Under the pieces are notes generated by a model. The model made no database searches and had not been told where the DNA came from. It saw only the letters and a program-made list of their open reading frames with translations. Shown in pieces: positions 29,202 through 38,137 of a stretch of DNA of 64,000 nucleotides (positions within the stretch are counted from its first letter, which is position 1; each line of letters begins with the position of its first letter). Both the position numbers and the translations under genes were made by a program. Source of the DNA: Arthrobacter sp. Bz4 (GTDB lineage Bacteria; Actinomycetota; Actinomycetes; Actinomycetales; Micrococcaceae); assembly GCF_003075455.1 (NCBI RefSeq), contig NZ_QDAE01000008.1, forward strand, positions 60,216 to 124,215, read 5' to 3'.

Positions 29202-29936
29202 GTGAAAACTTTCAGCGAAAAAGCTGTTGCAGCGAGCATCCCGCTGCTGGGGGTGGGGCTTTACGCGTGCGGTCAGGTGATTCTCGCCAACGCCGGACCG
29301 CTCACCGGGTACCAGCGAATTGAAGGGCTGCTCGGCCTGGCAGCGGCCAGCGCTGGGGTGCTGGTGGTTGGGTGGTGGGTCGTCACGCTGGCTCTCGCCC
29401 TTTTGAGTGAGCTGCTGATAGGAGCGGGCTTCCGGAAGGCTGCAAGGGTGGCTGGGCTTTTCACCCCTGGCTTCATGCGAAGGCTTGCCGCCGCCATGGT
29501 GGGTCTGCACGTTCTCAGCGGAGTACCAGCGGCGCTGGGCGGAGAACTTCCAGGTCGCCTACTCACTGCGCCGATCGTGTCTGCCCCTGGCGATTCGGTA
29601 CTTACATCCGGTGCGGAGCCGCGGCGGGATGAACCGCCCACCGTCAGACCACAGTGGAAACCTCTCCCGGCACCCGTCGACGGCCTCCCGTTGCTGCGGG
29701 GCCAGACTCGGGCTGCAGCACCAGCGGGCACGGATTCCGGCCTTCCGGTGATCACCGTTCGCCCCGGTGATTCGCTGTGGACTATCGCTGCGGCCCACCT
29801 CGGACCGTTCGCCACAGATGTCGAGATTGCCGACGCTTGGCCGCGATGGCATCTCGAGAATCGTGGAGTGATCGGCGACGATCCCCATCTACTCATTCCC
29901 GGCCAGTTGCTCCGGGTCCCTCCCACCGCGCGGTAG
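29202..29936 (+). CDS. LysM-domain membrane protein
   Basis: A 244-residue envelope protein. Two or three membrane segments occupy about residues 9-115 (around ASIPLLGVGLYACGQVIL and ASAGVLVVGWWVVTLALALL), then a proline-rich linker, and a C-terminal LysM domain from about residue 184 (VITVRPGDSLWTIAAAHLGP to LIPGQLLRV) that binds peptidoglycan glycan strands. GTG start with AGGAG five bases upstream. The 154-bp leader is unusually AT-rich for this genome (AAACAACAACAAACAAC). The Rv3235-family gene follows after 16 bp and probably shares its transcript. Confidence 0.85.
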   Translation: MKTFSEKAVAASIPLLGVGLYACGQVILANAGPLTGYQRIEGLLGLAAASAGVLVVGWWVVTLALALLSELLIGAGFRKAARVAGLFTPGFMRRLAAAMVGLHVLSGVPAALGGELPGRLLTAPIVSAPGDSVLTSGAEPRRDEPPTVRPQWKPLPAPVDGLPLLRGQTRAAAPAGTDSGLPVITVRPGDSLWTIAAAHLGPFATDVEIADAWPRWHLENRGVIGDDPHLLIPGQLLRVPPTAR

Positions 29937-29952
29937 CCACGCCAGGAGCATC

Positions 29953-30428
29953 ATGTTAACCCAGACCCAAATAGTCCGTCCTCCCCTGGCCCCCGACCCG
30001 ACCTCCGATTCACTCACCGGATCCGTCCCGATCGCCAGGTCTCTGCCCCCACACCAACCATTGAGGAGCTCGCTGCAGCAACCCAGGTACAACGCATCAC
30101 CCGTTCAGTGGTGCAGGCATCCCTCGAAGTCCTCGGTGGCTCCCGGCCACTACAGCAGCTGGCCGAATGGCTGGATCCGCCCAGCTACGAACGTCTCCAA
30201 CTTCGCGCCAATCTGGTCCGTAGCCTCAACCGGGGCGCATCCACTGGGCGCCCCGACCATCTGCTGCACCGGAATGTTTCGGTGCGCTCCGTGCGGATCT
30301 GTCGCATCACTGAAACCGTCTACGAAGCGTCCGCGGTTGCCTGTGAAAACCACAGAGCCCGCGCCGTCGCTCTCAGACTGGAGCGACGACGCGGGCACTG
30401 GAGGGTGACTGCCCTCGAGATCGGCTAG
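29953..30428 (+). pseudogene. Rv3235-family (DUF6459) protein, apparent frameshift
   Basis: The conserved part reads PTIEELAAATQVQRITRSV, then VVQASLEVLGGSRPL, LAEWLDPPSYERL, VRSVRICRIT and RRRGHWRVTALEIG, matching the short Rv3235 family found near secA in actinobacteria. Its frame has no usable start before GTG 30108, which would drop about 18 conserved residues. A good ATG at 29953 with AGGAG before it opens the neighbouring frame (MLTQTQIVRPPLAPDPTSDS). The two frames join if one base is added at the C5 run 30046-30050, giving a protein of about 159 residues. So this is either a sequencing or assembly error, a real mutation, or a -1 shift site. A short protein from GTG 30108 is the fallback. 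Confidence 0.7.
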
Positions 30429-30431
30429 GTG

Positions 30432-33173
30432 CTACTTCTTTTTGCGCTTCGAAGCCGCACGGGCTTCGGCCCGGTTACCGCCATTGGCTTCGGCCGTCTT
30501 CGCCGTACCGGAGCGCCGCTCCACCCGCGTTTCGACCTCGCCCTGCGCGTTCGGCGCCGAGAAGTTCAGGGTTGCCGGCCTTTCCGGGGCGTCGAGGCCG
30601 GCTGCTTTGATGGTTGGGCCCTGCACCAGGCCCCGACCATCAGCCACTCCCGGGAGCCCGGTGGGCGCGGGAGCAGCTACCTCAACGTCCAGGTTGAACA
30701 GGAAACCGATGCTTTCCTCCCGGATCGCTTCCATCATCGCCTGGAACAGGATGAACCCTTCACGCTGGTACTCGACCAGCGGATCGCGCTGGGCCATCGC
30801 CCGCAGTCCGATGCCTTCCTTGAGATAGTCCATCTCATACAGGTGTTCCTGCCATTTCCGACCGATGACCGAAAGGACCACCCGGCGTTCCAGTTCGCGC
30901 ATGGTCTGCTCCCCGAGGGCCTCTTCGCGGGCCTGGTAGGCGACCTTCGCGTCCGACAGAATTTCGGCGTGAAGAAAATCCCGGGTGACCTTGGACGGGC
31001 CGCCAGCTTCGTCAAGTACCTCGTCAATGGTGAGGCTGATCGGGTAAAGCGTACGGAGGTTGGTCCACAGCTGCTCGTAGTCCCAGTCATCGCCGTGTCC
31101 CTGCGCTGTTGCTTCGTCAACCATCGCTGTCACGACGTCTTCCAGGAAGAAACTGACCTTTTCATGCAGGTCACCGCCCTCGAGGATGCGGCGCCGGTCC
31201 CCGTAGATGGCTTCGCGCTGACGGTTGAGGACGTCGTCGTACTTCAGGACGTTCTTGCGCTGCTCGGCGTTCCGTCCCTCCACCTGTCCCTGAGCGCTCT
31301 CGATTGCTTTGGAGACCAGTTTGGACTCCAGGGCGACGTCGTCGGGCATGGTTGACGAATTCATGATTCGTTCGGCTGCACCGGAGTTGAACAGCCGCAT
31401 CAGGTCATCGGTCAGCGACAGGTAGAAGCGCGACCGCCCGGGATCGCCCTGGCGTCCGGAGCGACCGCGGAGCTGGTTGTCGATACGACGCGACTCGTGG
31501 CGCTCCGTGCCGAGCACATACAGGCCACCTAGTTCCCGGACCTCGTTGTGCTCTGCCTCGACCGAGTCCCGGGCGGCGATCAGCGCGTCGGGCCACTGGT
31601 TCTCATACTCGTCGGGGTTTTCCGCCGGGCTCAGCCCCCGCTTCTCCAGTTCGGCGATGGCGTTGAACTCGGCGTTGCCGCCGAGCATGATGTCGGTGCC
31701 ACGACCGGCCATGTTCGTCGCCACCGTGACGGCCCCCTTACGGCCGGCCTGGGCCACAATCGAGGCTTCACGCGAGTGGTTCTTGGCGTTCAGCACCTCG
31801 TGCCGGATGCCAGCTTTCGCGAGCTGCTTCGAAAGATACTCGCTTTTCTCCACGCTGGTGGTACCCACCAGGACCGGCTGACCAGTCTCATGGCGTTCGA
31901 CGATGTCCTTGACGACGGCGTCAAACTTGGCAATCTCATTCTTGTAGATCAGGTCCGACAGGTCGGCACGCACCATGGGCCGATTGGTGGGGATGGGCAC
32001 GACCCCAAGCTTGTACGTGGCCATGAACTCGGCGGCCTCAGTTTCGGCTGTACCGGTCATCCCCGAGAGTTTCTCGTAAAGCCGGAAATAGTTCTGCAGG
32101 GTGACCGTGGCGAGGGTTTGATTCTCGGCTTTGATCTCCACACCCTCCTTGGCCTCGATGGCCTGGTGCATGCCCTCGTTATAGCGCCGCCCGGCGAGAA
32201 TACGGCCGGTGTGCTCGTCGACGATCATGACCTCGCCGTTGAGGACCACATAGTCCTTGTCTTTCTTGAACAATTCCTTGGCTTTTATGGCGTTGTTCAG
32301 GAACCCGATCAGCGGGGTGTTGGCAGATTCATAGAGGTTCTGGATTCCGAGGTAGTCCTCGACCTTTTCGATACCGTCTTCAAGCACTCCGACCGTGCGC
32401 TTCTTCTCATCGACCTCATAATCGGTGTCCTTGGTGAGCTTCTTGACTACCTTGGAGAACTCGGTGTACCACCTGTTGACGTCCCCGGAGGCTTGCCCCG
32501 AAATGATCAGCGGGGTGCGCGCCTCATCGATCAGGATTGAGTCAACTTCATCGACGATGGCGAAGTTGTGGCCGCGCTGCACCAATTCGGCTGCACTCCA
32601 CGCCATGTTGTCGCGCAGATAGTCGAAACCGAATTCGTTGTTCGTGCCGTAGGTGACGTCGGCGTTGTACTGCTCGCGGCGGGTAGTGGGATCCTGCTTG
32701 GAGAGGATGCAACCGCTGGTCATCCCGAGGAACCGGAAGACGCGCCCCATCAGCTCGGACTGGTACTCGGCGAGATAGTCGTTGGTGGTGACAATGTGAA
32801 CGCCCTTGCCAGTGAGCGCATTTAGGAAGGCGGGGGCGACGGCGACCAGCGTCTTACCTTCACCGGTCTTCATCTCCGCGATATTGCCCAGGTGCAGGGC
32901 AGCACCGCCCATTAGCTGTACATCGAACTGCCGCAGCTTCAGCGTGCGCGCCGATGCCTCACGGACGGCCGCGAACGCTTCGGGCAGTAGCGCGTCGAGT
33001 GTCTCACCGTCGGCATAACGCTGCTTGAGCTTGTCGGCCTCCCCCCGGAGGTCGTCGTCGCTCATCTCGCGAAACTCGTCCTCCAGGACGTTAATGGCAT
33101 CAGCATAATTTCGGAGTTTCTTCAGTGTCTTCTTATCGCCGGTGCGGAGGACTCGTTCAAGAAGTGATGGCAC
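30432..33173 (-). CDS. secA: Preprotein translocase ATPase SecA
   Basis: SecA, 913 residues, drives protein export through SecYEG. Visible parts are the DEAD-motor Walker [21 protein letters not shown] near residue 100, the DEAD-equivalent [18 protein letters not shown] near 208, [20 protein letters not shown] in the second motor domain, and the Q/R-finger region [20 protein letters not shown]. The C-terminus ends in a lysine-rich KRKKK and lacks the cysteine-rich zinc motif of E. coli SecA, as usual for actinobacterial SecA1. GTG start with GGAG nine bases upstream. The order with hpf, comF, lpqB and mtrBA matches mycobacteria. It ends four bases from the convergent Rv3235-family gene. Confidence 0.97.
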   Translation of the reverse strand: MPSLLERVLRTGDKKTLKKLRNYADAINVLEDEFREMSDDDLRGEADKLKQRYADGETLDALLPEAFAAVREASARTLKLRQFDVQLMGGAALHLGNIAEMKTGEGKTLVAVAPAFLNALTGKGVHIVTTNDYLAEYQSELMGRVFRFLGMTSGCILSKQDPTTRREQYNADVTYGTNNEFGFDYLRDNMAWSAAELVQRGHNFAIVDEVDSILIDEARTPLIISGQASGDVNRWYTEFSKVVKKLTKDTDYEVDEKKRTVGVLEDGIEKVEDYLGIQNLYESANTPLIGFLNNAIKAKELFKKDKDYVVLNGEVMIVDEHTGRILAGRRYNEGMHQAIEAKEGVEIKAENQTLATVTLQNYFRLYEKLSGMTGTAETEAAEFMATYKLGVVPIPTNRPMVRADLSDLIYKNEIAKFDAVVKDIVERHETGQPVLVGTTSVEKSEYLSKQLAKAGIRHEVLNAKNHSREASIVAQAGRKGAVTVATNMAGRGTDIMLGGNAEFNAIAELEKRGLSPAENPDEYENQWPDALIAARDSVEAEHNEVRELGGLYVLGTERHESRRIDNQLRGRSGRQGDPGRSRFYLSLTDDLMRLFNSGAAERIMNSSTMPDDVALESKLVSKAIESAQGQVEGRNAEQRKNVLKYDDVLNRQREAIYGDRRRILEGGDLHEKVSFFLEDVVTAMVDEATAQGHGDDWDYEQLWTNLRTLYPISLTIDEVLDEAGGPSKVTRDFLHAEILSDAKVAYQAREEALGEQTMRELERRVVLSVIGRKWQEHLYEMDYLKEGIGLRAMAQRDPLVEYQREGFILFQAMMEAIREESIGFLFNLDVEVAAPAPTGLPGVADGRGLVQGPTIKAAGLDAPERPATLNFSAPNAQGEVETRVERRSGTAKTAEANGGNRAEARAASKRKKK

Positions 33174-33268
33174 TGGTATTTGCTCCCAATCTAGGTGCGC
33201 CGAAATCTGGCCTGTTCAGTCTACGGGAGAGACGACTTATCCTGTCGAACTGGTGCCGCCAGAGCGTG

Positions 33269-34480
33269 CTATTCGTGGGAAACTGCCAGTTTCAGGGCCT
33301 CGGCCAGATCACCATTGGGCTCGACGACTACGTCATCGAGCCCAAGCCAGGTAGCCATGAGCCGTAGCTCGGCCGCCAGTTCGACGACGGTATCTGCTGG
33401 CGCGCCGGACTCGCTATGGCTGCCGCGCACCAGGAGCTTTCCCGCAGCCCGGTCGGCCTTGAGATCCACCCGCGCTACCATCGCTTCACGCAACAGGAAC
33501 GGCAACACGTAGTAGCCGTATCGTCGCGCGGAAGCGGGAGTGTAGATCTCAATCCGGTAATCGAATCCGAACAGTTCCGACAGTCTCCGGCGTTCGAACA
33601 CCATCGAATCGAAGGGGCTGAGCAACGCCCTTCCCTCGGCTTTCCGTGGCAATACCGAGTTCACATGGCGGAAGGCTGGCCTGTTCCACCCTGTGATGGT
33701 GACGGGCTTGAGGATTCCACTGGCAATCAACGATTCGATGGCACCCGCTGTCGGTTTCAGCGGGAGCCGAAAATAGTCGGCAAAACACTTCAACGTCCCG
33801 ACCCCGAGCGCGCGGGCCGATAGCTCGGTCAGGTGGAGGTGGGCCTCGGTTGGGTGGACGATTGCCAACGCCGCGCCGGGGTCCGGGAAGACCCGCTCCG
33901 TGAGTGCATATTTGCGCTCGAATGACGCGCTACGCCCGGCCGAAGAAACCTGACCCCGTTCGAACATGTCCTCCAGGACCCGTTTCACCGAATTCCAGTT
34001 CCAGCCCCACTGGTCCGTGGCCCGAGTCTCAATATGTCCCAACCGTTGTTGCAGTTGTGGAGCGGTTAGGGGACTGCTGACGGCGAGGACGTCGCGAATG
34101 CGGGAACGAAGCGATTCCCTCAGCCCTTCGGGCACTGAATGAGCCCCAACCCACCGGCGCTCCTGCAACGGACGAAGATAGGGAAAGAGCGTGGGTCTGA
34201 TGAAGCTGGCTTCGTGCGCCCAGTATTCAACCATCCGGCGGGGGTGTGTGCTGGCTAGCCGATCGAGCTGGTCGCGGTCGTACTGACCCAGCCGGGCAAA
34301 CAGGGGAAGGTAGTGACTGCGAATGAGGACATTGACCGAATCGATCTGCAGCAGCTGCAGCCGGGCAAAGGCAAGGCCCACCTGCCTCGCCGTAGCGGGG
34401 CCGACGGGCCTTACCCGTGCCAGTCCCTGTGCCTCAAGCGCGATGCGTCGGGCCTGGGACAGGGAGAGGACTGTGGTCAC
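33269..34480 (-). CDS. YcaQ-family winged-helix DNA glycosylase
   Basis: A 403-residue protein of the winged-helix YcaQ/AlkX family. It opens with LSLSQARRIALEAQGLARVR and contains LQLLQIDSVNVLIRSHYLPL, RMVEYWAHEASFIRP and RALLSPFDSMVFERRRLSEL, the conserved blocks of the family. E. coli YcaQ removes nitrogen-mustard and other interstrand crosslink adducts from DNA; the QxD-type region is present as LQIDSVNV. It sits between secA and hpf on the same strand, where mycobacteria have no equivalent, so it is an insertion into an otherwise conserved block. It may share the hpf transcript, with a 35-bp gap. Confidence 0.85.
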   Translation of the reverse strand: MTTVLSLSQARRIALEAQGLARVRPVGPATARQVGLAFARLQLLQIDSVNVLIRSHYLPLFARLGQYDRDQLDRLASTHPRRMVEYWAHEASFIRPTLFPYLRPLQERRWVGAHSVPEGLRESLRSRIRDVLAVSSPLTAPQLQQRLGHIETRATDQWGWNWNSVKRVLEDMFERGQVSSAGRSASFERKYALTERVFPDPGAALAIVHPTEAHLHLTELSARALGVGTLKCFADYFRLPLKPTAGAIESLIASGILKPVTITGWNRPAFRHVNSVLPRKAEGRALLSPFDSMVFERRRLSELFGFDYRIEIYTPASARRYGYYVLPFLLREAMVARVDLKADRAAGKLLVRGSHSESGAPADTVVELAAELRLMATWLGLDDVVVEPNGDLAEALKLAVSHE

Positions 34481-34515
34481 CCTTTGACCTTACTGGGGTC
34501 CTCTCCCCTGCCGGC

Positions 34516-35250
34516 TCAGGCCGACGCCGAGGCCGCCGCTTCCCGTGCCCGGTAGGCAAGGAGTTCCTCGCGCGGATCCTCAGTTCCCTCAGCGCACCGA
34601 GCGTCGAGGGTGATGACGCCGTAGGTCCAGCCCTGCCGGCGGTAGGCAACTGAGGGTGCACCGGTTGCCGAGTCGACGAAGAGGTAGAAGTCATGCCCCA
34701 CCAGTTCCATGTTGTCGACTGCATCCTCGAGTGTCATTGGAGTGCCGGAGAAGACCTTCCGGCGGATCAGTACCGGCGAGTCGCCGGCCGGGATGTCATT
34801 CTCGATCTCGTAGCTGTCGACGACGCTGTCCTGGGCTTCCTGCGGGGCCTGGGTGGACTGCACTTCGAGGTACAAAGGGGCTGTGGTGCTGGCGGGTTCA
34901 AGATCAGCTGTGGCTTCACGAACGGCCATGGGGGTATGGCGGCCGTGGTGGACCTTCCGCCGGTCTCTGGCACGGCGTAGTCTCTCCAGCAGTTTGCTGT
35001 AGGCAAGGTCGAAGGCTGCAAATTTGTCGGCTGCTGATGCCTCGGCCCGGATCACGGGGCCCTTCGCCAGGACGGTAAGTTCGACGGTGAGCGCGCTATC
35101 CGCATTACGGGCGCTGGGCTCCTTGGTAACTTTCGCCTCTAGCCGCTGCACCTTGTCGCCAAGCTGCTCGATCTTGTCGATCTTGTCCTCGGCGTACTCA
35201 CGAAAACGGTCCGAAACTGACAGATTTCGACCACTGATCAAAAACTCCAT
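34516..35250 (-). CDS. hpf: Ribosome hibernation promoting factor, long form
   Basis: A 244-residue long-form HPF. The N-terminal S30AE domain begins MEFLISGRNLSVSDRFREY and includes VKLERLRRARDRRKVHHG-type basic residues that bind the decoding site; after a linker of about 60 residues, the C-terminal domain (VLIRRKVFSGTPMTLEDAVD, VGHDFYLFVDSATGAPSVAY) dimerises to make 100S ribosomes in stationary phase. I chose ATG 35250, with GGAGG five bases upstream, over an ATG four codons earlier that overlaps this site. A hairpin lies in the leader (separate entry). The gene lies between the YcaQ-like gene and comF. Confidence 0.93.
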   Translation of the reverse strand: MEFLISGRNLSVSDRFREYAEDKIDKIEQLGDKVQRLEAKVTKEPSARNADSALTVELTVLAKGPVIRAEASAADKFAAFDLAYSKLLERLRRARDRRKVHHGRHTPMAVREATADLEPASTTAPLYLEVQSTQAPQEAQDSVVDSYEIENDIPAGDSPVLIRRKVFSGTPMTLEDAVDNMELVGHDFYLFVDSATGAPSVAYRRQGWTYGVITLDARCAEGTEDPREELLAYRAREAAASASA

Positions 35251-35280
35251 GGTGTCCTCCAAAATCCCTTAGGTGACACA

Positions 35281-35314
35281 ACAGCGGCCGGGGAGTCGTG
35301 CTTCCAGCCGCTGT
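35281..35314 (-). promoter_or_regulatory. Leader hairpin upstream of hpf
   Basis: ACAGCGGC (35281-35288) and GCCGCTGT (35307-35314) are perfect eight-base inverted repeats separated by 18 bases. The structure ends 31 bp before the hpf ATG, in the presumed untranslated leader. It could affect message stability or translation. The rest of 35315-35417 shows no clear promoter to me. Confidence 0.4.
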
Positions 35315-35417
35315 CGACGGATATCTAATTGTCCTCGAGATACCCATACCTCACGTTAGTTCACCCACCCCTGATATTCATCCTTCGGCGGTTGTTTTTT
35401 TCCGCTAATTTTGTTCG

Positions 35418-36296
35418 TTACTTTCCTTCGGCACGCGACGGTGGCTCGGTGGCGGCAACCACTGCCGCCCCGGCCACCTCCGCTCCGGCCAACCGCAGAA
35501 CCCGCGTCATTTCGGCAATCGTCGCCCCGGTGGTCAGCACATCATCAACCACCAGGCACACCGCCCCGGGGACCAGATGCTGGCCCCGCCGCAGGGTCAT
35601 GGTGAGGCAGACATTGGCGCGTCGCTGGGCCGATCCGAGGCCCTTTTGCTGCTGCTGCCCAACTCGGCCGGCGAGCGCTGACCCCAGTCGGACGGTTATG
35701 CCCCGGTACCCCACCAACCTGGCGGGCCGGCAGCCTGCGGGCAACTCACCTCTTCGAACCAGCCCGTCAAGGAGCAGGCCGAGAGGATCGTACCCGCGGC
35801 GGCGCAGCGACGCTCCTTTTGTAGGCACCGGCACCAGAAGAATCTGTGCCGTTTCACCGCCCTGGCGGAGCCCCTCCACGGCCGAGTGCAGCGCTCCAGC
35901 GAGCGCCGTTTGCAGGGGTCTGCCCACATCGGTGCGGTGATGGTTTTTGTAGGCAAGCACCAACCGCGCGAGTGCGGACCGGTAATGGCCTCCTGCTGTG
36001 ACCGGCAGTGGGTCACCGAAACCTGTGGCTGACTCCATGCGCCCCGGCACCTGAGGCAAGGCAGGCGCACCTCGTTCAACCCTGAGGGGGCGGACCGTCG
36101 CTTTGCGGATTGCGGTGAGACACTCGGGGCAAAGTGGGATCAAGAGGCGCCCGCATACAGCACACTCGGTAGGGAACAGGAGCGACCAGAAGCCCACGAT
36201 GGCACCGGTAAAGCCCTGCACGTCCGGCCTCATCCGGACCGCATCGAGGCGGCCGGCGACGCCCCTCCACAGCGGCGCGGATCGGAATCCGTTCAT
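35418..36296 (-). CDS. ComF-family phosphoribosyltransferase
   Basis: A ComF/GntX-type protein of about 292 residues. A cysteine-rich zinc-binding region (FPTECAVCGRLLIPLCPECL) precedes a type I phosphoribosyltransferase domain with LVPVPTKGASLRRRGYDPL and the PRPP loop VCLVVDDVLTTGATIAEMTR. In naturally competent bacteria ComF helps move DNA inward; in actinobacteria its role is not established. I prefer ATG 36296; an in-frame start at 36356 is possible and neither has a strong ribosome site. It follows lpqB on the same strand after about 100 bp, as in mycobacteria (Rv3242c). Confidence 0.87.
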   Translation of the reverse strand: MNGFRSAPLWRGVAGRLDAVRMRPDVQGFTGAIVGFWSLLFPTECAVCGRLLIPLCPECLTAIRKATVRPLRVERGAPALPQVPGRMESATGFGDPLPVTAGGHYRSALARLVLAYKNHHRTDVGRPLQTALAGALHSAVEGLRQGGETAQILLVPVPTKGASLRRRGYDPLGLLLDGLVRRGELPAGCRPARLVGYRGITVRLGSALAGRVGQQQQKGLGSAQRRANVCLTMTLRRGQHLVPGAVCLVVDDVLTTGATIAEMTRVLRLAGAEVAGAAVVAATEPPSRAEGK

Positions 36297-36400
36297 GCCC
36301 TGACTTTGCCACCTCGGCCAGTCCCCGACGTCGCCTTCGTAGCCGAGTGTGGACAAAATCAGTCGCCGAGCCTGGGCAGATCGGCGCCCGTGTGCAGAGC

Positions 36401-38137
36401 TCAGCCCGGGAACGCCGGATCCTGGACACCTTCCACCGGCTCGTTCGACCAGGTATCCCCAACCCGGTTCCGGACCCCCTCCGAGGTGCCGGCGAAGATG
36501 GCCGTCGGCCCGGTGCCCGCACTGATGTGCAGAATGCCCTCAAGGGACGACAGCGCATCGACAGTCCCGTCAAGACCAAGAAATTCAGGGGTCACCTCTT
36601 CCTCTGCGGAGGCCTCGGCGACGATGACGGTGTCCTCGTTGACCCACTTCGCGGTATTGACCGGACCGCTGGCGAAAAGCTCCCGCGGAGTACCAAGACT
36701 CTGCGGGGTGCGGTCGTTGCTGCGCACGATCCCGGCAAGGAAAACGCGGCTTAGCCCCTCCTGCTCGGTCACGACCAGGGCCCGGGACCCATCCCTCGAC
36801 ACCCTGAGTTCCAGCACCACTGAATCAGCTAGCCAGGGTGCCGTCACCGACACCGCGCTGTCTTGCAACCCGCCGGGAGGAACCGCGGTAACCGTCGATC
36901 CCAGGCCTTCGGGCCCGGTGCTGGCCGTCCAAACCCAGTTGTTCGGGTCGAAACTGGGAGAAGTCAGCCTTCGTCCGGTCGCAGCGGTGATGATTTCCTG
37001 ATCCTGCCCGGTGGTGTAAAGCCGTGTCCGGTTTCCGTTGAGGAACGCAAAGTCCGCCCCGGACAGGGTCATTGCCGGGTCCTGGGGATCCAGTGCCGCC
37101 ACCGAAGGGACGCCTTCAATGGGAACGGTCTCTTCCGTCTGGTACAGGAATAGCTCGTTGCCGGAGACGACAATCTGTTTGTTGCCGACAGCCGGATCGC
37201 CGACTGGGATTACCAGGTTCGGGTGGGGGACATTGCCCTCGTCGCCAAGGTACACCGGCTGCCCTTCGACAGTCATCTGCACCGAATTGACCGTGTTCAA
37301 CCCGGCCAGGTTCTCCCGGAGTTGCTGCTGCATCTGTTGTCGGATCAGGTCACTGGTTTCCTGCAGCACATCGGGGGACAACTCGACGGTTGCCGTCCCC
37401 GACACGATGGGCACCGATTCGACGCCGAGGGTGGTACTTTCCGGGAACGCGCTGGTCACCGACCCCTGCAAGTATGGAGCCGGACCGTCAAGCATCGCCT
37501 CCACAATATTCGTGGCAATGGCTGCCCGGTTTACGAACCACCTGACGTCGGGCACCCAATGTTCGAAGGAACTGCTGTAGAAGTACAGGCTGTATGTTTC
37601 AAGCAACAGCTCAGCCTGGCTCGAAGAAATCATGATGCCGTTGGGGATCGAGGTGATACGCCACTGCCCGTCGGCATTCTGCTCGAGCTTCGCGGTGAGG
37701 CTTTCAGTGGTGGTAGCAGGAGCCCCCGTACGGATACCTTCGGCGTTGATGGTCCCCTCGACTTCGAGTTGGATCTGGTAGACACCGTCAGTCGGGGACG
37801 CAGAAATCTGCGGGTCAGCTCCGTAGATGATGATGCGCTCTTCTGGCCGCCATTGGGCGGCGAACTCGTCGGTGAGGTAGTCCCGTGCGATCTCGTAGTC
37901 GCCGGCGGCACCCGTGCCGGCGTTGACGAAGGAGTTCAGGAGGGATTCCGGATCAGCATCCTGCCGGGGCCCGGGTGGATTGAAAATCAGTGGGTCGGTG
38001 GTGTCGGACCCGGTGTCAGCGGTGATGACTCCCACTGGACCAGAGGTAGGTATGGACGAGCAGCCGCTGACCACCAGCACGATCGGCAACAGTAAAAGGG
38101 CCAGTGACCGGCTCAGCGGACGCCTGTTAGCGGGCAT
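36401..38137 (-). CDS. lpqB: LpqB lipoprotein of the MtrAB system
   Basis: A 578-residue lipoprotein. The signal peptide ends in a lipobox VVSGC with the lipidated cysteine at position 26. Then come a GerMN domain (roughly residues 190-320) and a beta-propeller-like C-terminal half. LpqB sits outside the membrane, touches the sensor domain of MtrB and tunes its activity. ATG start with AAAGGAG seven bases upstream; it overlaps the mtrB stop by 11 bp. Order mtrA-mtrB-lpqB is conserved across actinomycetes. Confidence 0.95.
   Translation of the reverse strand: MPANRRPLSRSLALLLLPIVLVVSGCSSIPTSGPVGVITADTGSDTTDPLIFNPPGPRQDADPESLLNSFVNAGTGAAGDYEIARDYLTDEFAAQWRPEERIIIYGADPQISASPTDGVYQIQLEVEGTINAEGIRTGAPATTTESLTAKLEQNADGQWRITSIPNGIMISSSQAELLLETYSLYFYSSSFEHWVPDVRWFVNRAAIATNIVEAMLDGPAPYLQGSVTSAFPESTTLGVESVPIVSGTATVELSPDVLQETSDLIRQQMQQQLRENLAGLNTVNSVQMTVEGQPVYLGDEGNVPHPNLVIPVGDPAVGNKQIVVSGNELFLYQTEETVPIEGVPSVAALDPQDPAMTLSGADFAFLNGNRTRLYTTGQDQEIITAATGRRLTSPSFDPNNWVWTASTGPEGLGSTVTAVPPGGLQDSAVSVTAPWLADSVVLELRVSRDGSRALVVTEQEGLSRVFLAGIVRSNDRTPQSLGTPRELFASGPVNTAKWVNEDTVIVAEASAEEEVTPEFLGLDGTVDALSSLEGILHISAGTGPTAIFAGTSEGVRNRVGDTWSNEPVEGVQDPAFPG

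Noticed and set aside
30432..30470. SecA lacking the C-terminal zinc motif
   Set aside because: This is normal for actinobacterial SecA1 and not a truncation.
31548..32540. 330-residue open frame opposite secA
   Set aside because: It is the mirror of highly conserved SecA sequence and has no domain.
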